The position numbers were made by a program, and so were the translations under genes. From Parietaria judaica (taxonomy: Eukaryota; Streptophyta; Magnoliopsida; Rosales; Urticaceae), in the NCBI GenBank assembly GCA_954871525.1, contig OX940864.1, positions 9,790,001 through 9,854,000 on the forward strand: a stretch of 64,000 nucleotides of DNA, in the 5' to 3' direction. The notes beneath the pieces were generated by a model. It had not been told where the DNA came from. It did no database searches and worked only from the letters and a program-made list of their open reading frames with translations. The first letter of the stretch is position 1. Each line of letters opens with the position of its first letter. Positions 58,377 to 64,000 of the stretch are shown piece after piece.

Positions 58377-58968
58377 TAGGGGTGAACAAAGGAAACCGTA
58401 AACCAAATTTTTAACCGAAAACTGATCAAACCGATACCGATTAAACCGCAACCGCTATTAAAGCGGTTAAAACCGAATATACCGAGAAAAAAACCGAATA
58501 CCGTATTAGGTTAAAACGGTGTTTTCGATTTTAATGTGAAAACCAGAACCGTTTACCCGGTTTTACCGCTTTAACTAAATCTAATATTATATTTATTATA
58601 TTCTATTTACCATCTCTATCAACACATTAAAAATATTTTTCCTATCTAATCTCTCGGTGTAATATTGTGTAATATTAGTATTTAGTAATCCGTTTATGTG
58701 TCATAATTTATAATATTAACATTTAGTAGTATGTTTATGTGTAATATTAGTAGTCAGTTTATGGAGATATGGATATTAATTTAAAAGCGGTAAATGTGGG
58801 CAAAAAACCGATAATACCGCAACCGAACACCGAATACCGATTATACAGTAAATGCGGTTTTCATCTTTAAAAATAGGGTATTCGGTTATCATTTCTAAAA
58901 TACCGAAATGCGGTATTCGGTCTATTATTTGTCAAAAACCGCACCGAATACCTGCTTGTTCACCCCTA
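58377..58968. mobile_element. hAT-type MITE nested in the larger hAT element
   Basis: A 592-bp unit with ends TAGGGGTGAACAAAGG and complement TAGGGGTGAACAAGCAGG, flanked by CTTGACAT (58369-58376) and CTCGACAT (58969-58976). AACCG- and AATACCG-type motifs are dense near both ends. No coding region. Confidence 0.85.
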
Positions 58969-59312
58969 CTCGACATCATGTTATGAGTTATGACTTTTAT
59001 GTTATATTTTTTTGTGTTATATTATGATTTATCAGTGTGTTTTCTAGGCTATAACTATGTGTCATATTTATTAAATTGGTAATTTAGAAACTATATAAAA
59101 ATATGATTGAAATACTAAAAAATATTTTCGGGAATATCCGTCGAAATTTCGATCGGCAAGCGATATATCCGTAATATGATGCGATATTCTCGGCAAGCGA
59201 TATATCCTTTTCTTCGGATTTATCCATCGGCATACCCGTCGGCAAACGATATATCCGTAAAATGGAGAGTGCGAAACGACATCGATATCGATATTTAGAA
59301 CTTGGTTTATAT

Positions 59313-61003
59313 ATATATATATATATATATATTCTCACCCATTCTCACCTATTCTAAGGTTAATTCATCGTGAGGCCGGCCTCGCCAATACAGACGAGTA
59401 CTAAGTCTTACATTTTTGTTTTGAAACACTCTCTCGTAGCTAGGCCGTACCTTTTTCCTCTGTTTTCGAAATTGTGATCAATTGGGCAAATGCCCGTGTA
59501 ACACATAAAGTGTATCTGCCGTTGATTGCGGTTATAACGTATCAAATCAAATGTCTTAAGGTTGATATTATGTTCGTTATAAACTCTATAATTTGTGTTC
59601 GAATCAAGCAAAAATTTCCGCTAAGGCAATTTCACTTGGCTTTCCAATAAATATATATAGATCAAGGGATAAAAAATTTGTGCTTGTCATCTTGTGAATT
59701 GTAAAGTTTGATGCCTTGATTGTTGATAGTTGATACTTGATAGTGTCCTTTTTTTTTTCCTTAAAAAAAGAAAGAAAAAGATAGTGTCCTTTTCACAAAC
59801 CACTTTTTATTCATTTTCTTGTTTACTTTTTACTTTCATATCTTCATAGATTAATTGTAGAAAATTGATGAACTAGCTCGCTAGCTAGGACCATATATAA
59901 TTAGTTAAACGTACCATATTAAATGAGTTCTTTTACCATGTAATTTTTTTTTTATTCGAATTCAATATCTTTAATAACCTAGTTCCTAAAATAAATTTGC
60001 AATGAGGTGAATATGTGTTTCAATAGAGAGAATCTGACTTCCATCGAGGAAAATAAAATATCTTTTTTCTGCCTTGAGTAACCATGCAGGACTTTAGGAG
60101 ACCACCACCCACGTATATCAAAATTAGTATAGGGTGGATCATATCAAACCCCACTTATTTTACACCCCCTTATGAACCCCTCCAATTAGGGCAACCATGT
60201 TATTATGACATGGCTAGAATTCCTTTTTTAAGGGTCAGTCTTGATTATATAGACGAACATTACCGGCAGTTCGGATTCTTAAATTTTAAGGGTCCAATTT
60301 TATATTGTATACATAATGAAATAAATAAAAAAATGAAGGGCCAAAAAATTTACTTCGCATAAGACCTCGTTTAAACACGATAAACTGAGGGCCGGACCGA
60401 TTACTCTCTCTAGATATACACCATATGATGATGAAATCTTATAAATTAAGTGAAAATAAGGTGATGCACCCTCATCAAGTAAAAATGATATTTTATCGGC
60501 ATCTAACATTTTAACCTTTCGAGCAAAATGATAAAATGTTTTGTTTAATTATGGATCATCATTGAAGAGTTGAATAACAATATTAATTTATATCAATGGA
60601 TGACTTAAATAACCATAACAACGACATATCGTGGGTCCATGATCCCTAAAATACACAACGAGAACATATATATATTGTGCATAGGGCAGATATTTTGTTA
60701 AAGAAAAAACTGATTTAAAGCTTGAAAGTGATTTCAGTTCGGCATTAACAAATAAAATAGTTGAGGCATCTATAGATAAAGGAGCTCATATGGACAAATA
60801 AAAATCGCCCAAACTCTCAATTAATGAATAAAATAATCTCTGTCTTTCTCTTTTCTTTTTCTTTTTTTGACAAGTTATGTCACGATTTCTCTTAAGCATT
60901 ATTTGATCAATCAATTATTTTAGTTCTCTATTGTTGTTGTAGAGGTTACTTTGGAACGATATTATTCCATGATAACATTTTAGAAAATCTTGGCTAGTAT
61001 CTT
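59313..61003. other. Intergenic DNA
   Basis: About 1.7 kb without a supported gene. The frame at 60084-60362 has no family motif. TTTTTTCC- and AAAGAAAGAAAAAG-type low complexity occurs near 59750-59780. Confidence 0.4.
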
Positions 61004-61011
61004 TAAGATTA

Positions 61012-61280
61012 GAGGTGTGCATGGCGGCGTCGCGACCGGTCGCGGCGAAATCGCCAAACGTCGGCCGCGATGCGTCGTGGTGGAGAGAGTCGCGATGCAT
61101 CGCGATGGAGAGAGAGAGACTAACTGTGAGACGGAGAGAGAGAGGGAGGGAAACGTCGCGATGGGGATGGGGAGTCGCGAATAGTCGCGATGAAGCTTCG
61201 GAGTCGCGAACAGTCGCGACTGGCCGGAGAACGCCGCGATGCGTCGCGACCGGGGCTGGCGACGTTTATGTGCAGCTCTA
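61012..61280. mobile_element. hAT MITE, short relative of the 6329-9651 element
   Basis: A 269-bp element with ends TAGAGGTGTGCATGG and complement TAGAGCTGCACATAA and a perfect 8-bp duplication TTTAAGAT (61004-61011, 61281-61288). About nine TCGCGA palindromes fill it. Ends and motif match the large hAT element, so it is probably mobilised by the same transposase family. Open frames through it are artefacts. Confidence 0.88.
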
Positions 61281-61288
61281 TTTAAGAT

Positions 61289-61640
61289 AGAGCTAAGAAC
61301 CGTGTCTCGTGTAAAAGTACGAAACATTGCATTGAGTTTCGAGAAGGAATAAAGTTGTTTGAACATGTGCAAAATATAGGGCCAATTCGATTAATATATG
61401 AAAATTTTGACACAAGTTTTATAAAGGTGTTAAGTGGCCAAAATCGTCAAAATATAGGCTAGCTATCTAAGTAGGCTATTGGAAATCCAGATTAATGCTT
61501 AGATATGTTTGAAAAGACTAAGAGAAAACGATGTCATTTCCTTGAAATTGATTCTTCATATACGTGACCCTAATTTCGAGCTTCACCATGGAAAGCTAAA
61601 GATAAATAATGACATGCCGGAAGTGAATTACACAGGCAGT
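61289..61640. other. Short intergenic stretch
   Basis: Nothing recognised between the hAT MITE and the solo LTR. Confidence 0.4.
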
Positions 61641-62020
61641 CGTTAGGAATTGAGCCCTAATTTTTAAATAAAAAACGATAAAATTAATAAACGAATTGAA
61701 ATTTGACATCATAATTATAGTGGTTCGCTCCCAGTGTACGAGGTACGTTCACTTGCCGCCTATAAATCTCAATCCACTATCAATCTCTCAATCGGAGTTT
61801 TTAGTTACACCCTCAATCTCGCCTCTCTCAATTTGTGCTACAAAACGCACTAATGACAACTGCAAGCCTTATAAACAAAAATAACCCTAGGCCAAATAAC
61901 CTATGTAAAAAGTCTAAAATACCATTGCTACATAATGCGTAATATAAAAAATTCACCATTTGACTGGTCTGCGTTGGGTCTCGGTAGCATTTGTGTGTAA
62001 ATTAGACTTCACACTCAACA
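61641..62020 (+). mobile_element. Solo LTR related to 2586-2939
   Basis: A 380-bp unit from CGTTAGGAATTGAGCC to CACACTCAACA, sharing the long GTGGTTCGCTCCCAGTGTA and CACTTGCCGCCTATAAATCT blocks with the solo LTR in the invertase pseudogene. Flanks GCAGT and GTAGT match in 4 of 5 bases. The TATAAAT inside may be its promoter TATA box. The first T of TG is mutated. Confidence 0.75.
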
Positions 62021-62025
62021 GTAGT

Positions 62026-62478
62026 GACCTTTATAGATAATGTACAAATGATATATGTGCCTACCTACGTAATGTTACACAAATTTGTTGAATCATCTTT
62101 TAATCATTCATCATAAAATTAAGAATTCGAGTTATAGACAAATAGTTATCAAAACACATGAAAGAAAAAGAACAACGCCATATTTTTTGTTAAAGCACTT
62201 CGCATTATCCCTTGTGGATAACTTATTTGCGGAGCACTTACCAAAATTAATCAACCATGAGACCACAAGATATTATTAAAAAATAATGCATACGTACTCA
62301 AATCATAAAAGTTCCCGGGTACAACGCTATTTTCATTTCAAACTTTGTAAATTATCATATTTATCATTACAATTTATTAATAAAAGAGATAATAACATGC
62401 TATTTTCTAAAAGTGCGGACTTATTAGTTATTAGTGTCAGTATTAGACCAATATGTAAAGTTAGGGGGCAGTTATTGT

Positions 62479-62515
<37 letters not shown>

Positions 62516-64000
62516 GTAGATATACACAATAATAATAGTTTGAAATGGTGATTTGACAAGACGAGATAGATAGAGTGCATGTGAAGGAGTTAATGACACA
62601 GACGTGTGACTGTGAGAGTGAGTTTTTGTGCGTGTGTTTGTGACTAACTCACTACACTGTGTATATGCACTATACACCACCGCTCACTCACCTTTCAAAC
62701 TCTTCAATTCAATTCAAACCTCTCTCTCTCTCTCTCAACAATAAAAAAATATACAACGAAAGACACACATATACATATACATACATCACTCCAAATCACT
62801 CTACAGAATCGCCTTTTACCCCTCAAAAACGGCTTACCTTCTCCCCTACCTAGGGTTATATATATATTCAGATATTTTAACCTTTTATAATTATATATCA
62901 ATATGCATAAATTAATGGACAATAGTCCTTACTTTCTCATGAATCGCTTTAACTTAATTTTCACCCAAAAGTTGATGTCTTTTGAGCATTACATTTATAT
63001 CAATCTTTAATTATCCCAAGCTTGTGTGTTAGAGTTTTCCGAGATTATTGGAAAGTGGCGAGTATCGGTAAGAAACTCACATTAATCGTTGCCGTTACTA
63101 AAAATAAAAGATAAAAAAATAAACATGTAACAAAAAAATTACTAATCATACTAGTTTTTTTTAATAAAAATAGTGGGCTTAATTTTATTGATATGTCAAT
63201 AAAATAATTTTATATTGTAAATCGATGTGGTACTTATAGATATTTAAGTATAATATATATTTAATATATACGTGCTGATAATTAGTATATCCATAAAATA
63301 TGATTGGTAAAAATTGTATCGGTAAACTTTTTGTTTACCGGTACACTCATAATTTATTTGCATAATCTCATTCGGAACTCGAAATGCTACTAAAATATTG
63401 AAATATTGCTCTTTTGTTCACAAAACTTTGAAATTATGGAATAAATAAAATAAAATCTTGAATGAGCAGACAATCTAGCCTTTAGATTCCGAGGCAGCAA
63501 AGAAGAAGAAGGTCTTTTCGGTCTTCTGATAATCAGCAACGACACGTGTCAAGAACCCACATGATCTCTCTGGTAGTCCCCGGTCAGCCTGATCTGGTGT
63601 TTGGTTAATCTCTGGGAAGCTAGTTAATACTACATATTCGCAACAGTATTCATAATATTATTATATTGTATATAGTATACATATATGACACTGACTCTCA
63701 CGTGCCAACTATGACCCTTGACACTGACACACGCACAAAATACAAAACACAACTAGCTAAAAGAATTGTCATGAGACTCTTCATTAAAAACATAAAAATA
63801 TAAAATGTACATAAATTGTAATATAGAATAATTAGCGGCATAAGTATTATAATTTAGTCAACTGATGCAGCATAGGTTCAAAATGAAAGCGAAAAAATCA
63901 TCCAAAGTTGACAAAATTAAAGTGACGCATATTTTCATCCTTTTTTTTTTTTCAGACGTTAGTAAAATGTCACGTGATATAAAGACGTTGGACAAAACTA
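62026..64000. other. Intergenic DNA at the window end
   Basis: (TA)n and (GA)n tracts at 62480-62514 and a CT tract at 62721-62738 recall a plant promoter or 5' UTR, but no coding frame follows on either strand. A GACACGTGTC palindrome (G-box/ABRE-like) is at about 63540. From about 63834 TTAGCGGCATAAGTATTATA might start another fold-back element cut by the window edge. Confidence 0.4.

Larger units (their letters stand above)
56753..59304. mobile_element. hAT element with CAAGGTTC ends and a BED-finger fragment
   Basis: The left end CAAGGTTCTAAATATCGG and right-end complement CAAGTTCTAAATATCGATAT lie between perfect octamers GTTTATAT (56745-56752, 59305-59312). Subterminal GATATTC and AGCGATATATCC repeats occur at the right. 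The interior holds a short BED-finger coding remnant and a nested hAT MITE (58377-58968). The RNase-H-like catalytic part of the transposase is missing, so this is an internally deleted copy. Confidence 0.8.

Noticed and set aside
62440..62930. CT/GA-rich region as promoter and 5' UTR of a gene
   Set aside because: No coding exon follows within the window on either strand.

Overview
The window reads as nuclear DNA from a flowering plant, most likely a eudicot. It is AT-rich, with long (TA)n tracts, spliced genes with GT/AG introns, and many LTR retrotransposons, hAT elements and Mutator-type elements. I do not assign a species. No rRNA, convincing tRNA, CRISPR or bacterial-type operon was seen.

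Three host genes look intact. (1) A small plus-strand CRAL-TRIO/SEC14-like gene of the GDAP2 type (coding 10284-11935, 3 coding exons, 245 aa). (2) The plus-strand gene for mitochondrial L-galactono-1,4-lactone dehydrogenase, GLDH, the last enzyme of plant ascorbate synthesis (13935-18379, 6 exons, 581 aa). (3) A minus-strand BLADE-ON-PETIOLE (NPR5/6-type BTB-ankyrin) developmental co-regulator (29648-32809, 2 exons, 506 aa). They are separate transcription units with no shared pathway.

Two host-derived fragments are broken. One is an alkaline/neutral invertase (GH100) pseudogene at 1150-3140, split by a solo LTR. The other is a KNL1-like kinetochore N-terminus (RVSF motif) carried inside a Mutator-like element at 19654-20939, i.e. 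a Pack-MULE.

Mobile DNA layout. 3958-5228: hAT-like element with CAAGGTTC ends. 6329-9651: hAT element with a perfect 8-bp target duplication, TCGCGA-rich ends and a spliced but C-terminally truncated transposase; a 269-bp relative lies at 61012-61280. 13323-13603, 18878-19380, 43991-44971, 51939-52406 and a half copy at 54501: fold-back Mutator-like elements. 21961-26265: minus-strand Ty1/copia element with near-identical 558-bp LTRs and an open pol frame, but no gag or primer-binding site and a duplicated flank at the break. 43951-49895: LTR element carrying only a degraded gag (TR-GAG-like), its 5' LTR split by a fold-back element. 54837-55626 and 61641-62020: solo LTRs. 56753-59304: hAT element with a BED-finger fragment and a nested hAT MITE. 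Smaller MITEs are at 17621, 37867, 40096, 42303, 43698 and 50737.

The host genes are ordinary. The unusual material is in the mobile DNA and in intron 1 of GLDH, where the exon-1/intron junction appears to have been amplified into five degenerate copies. All boundaries, target duplications and splice sites were read by eye; no alignment or database search was run.
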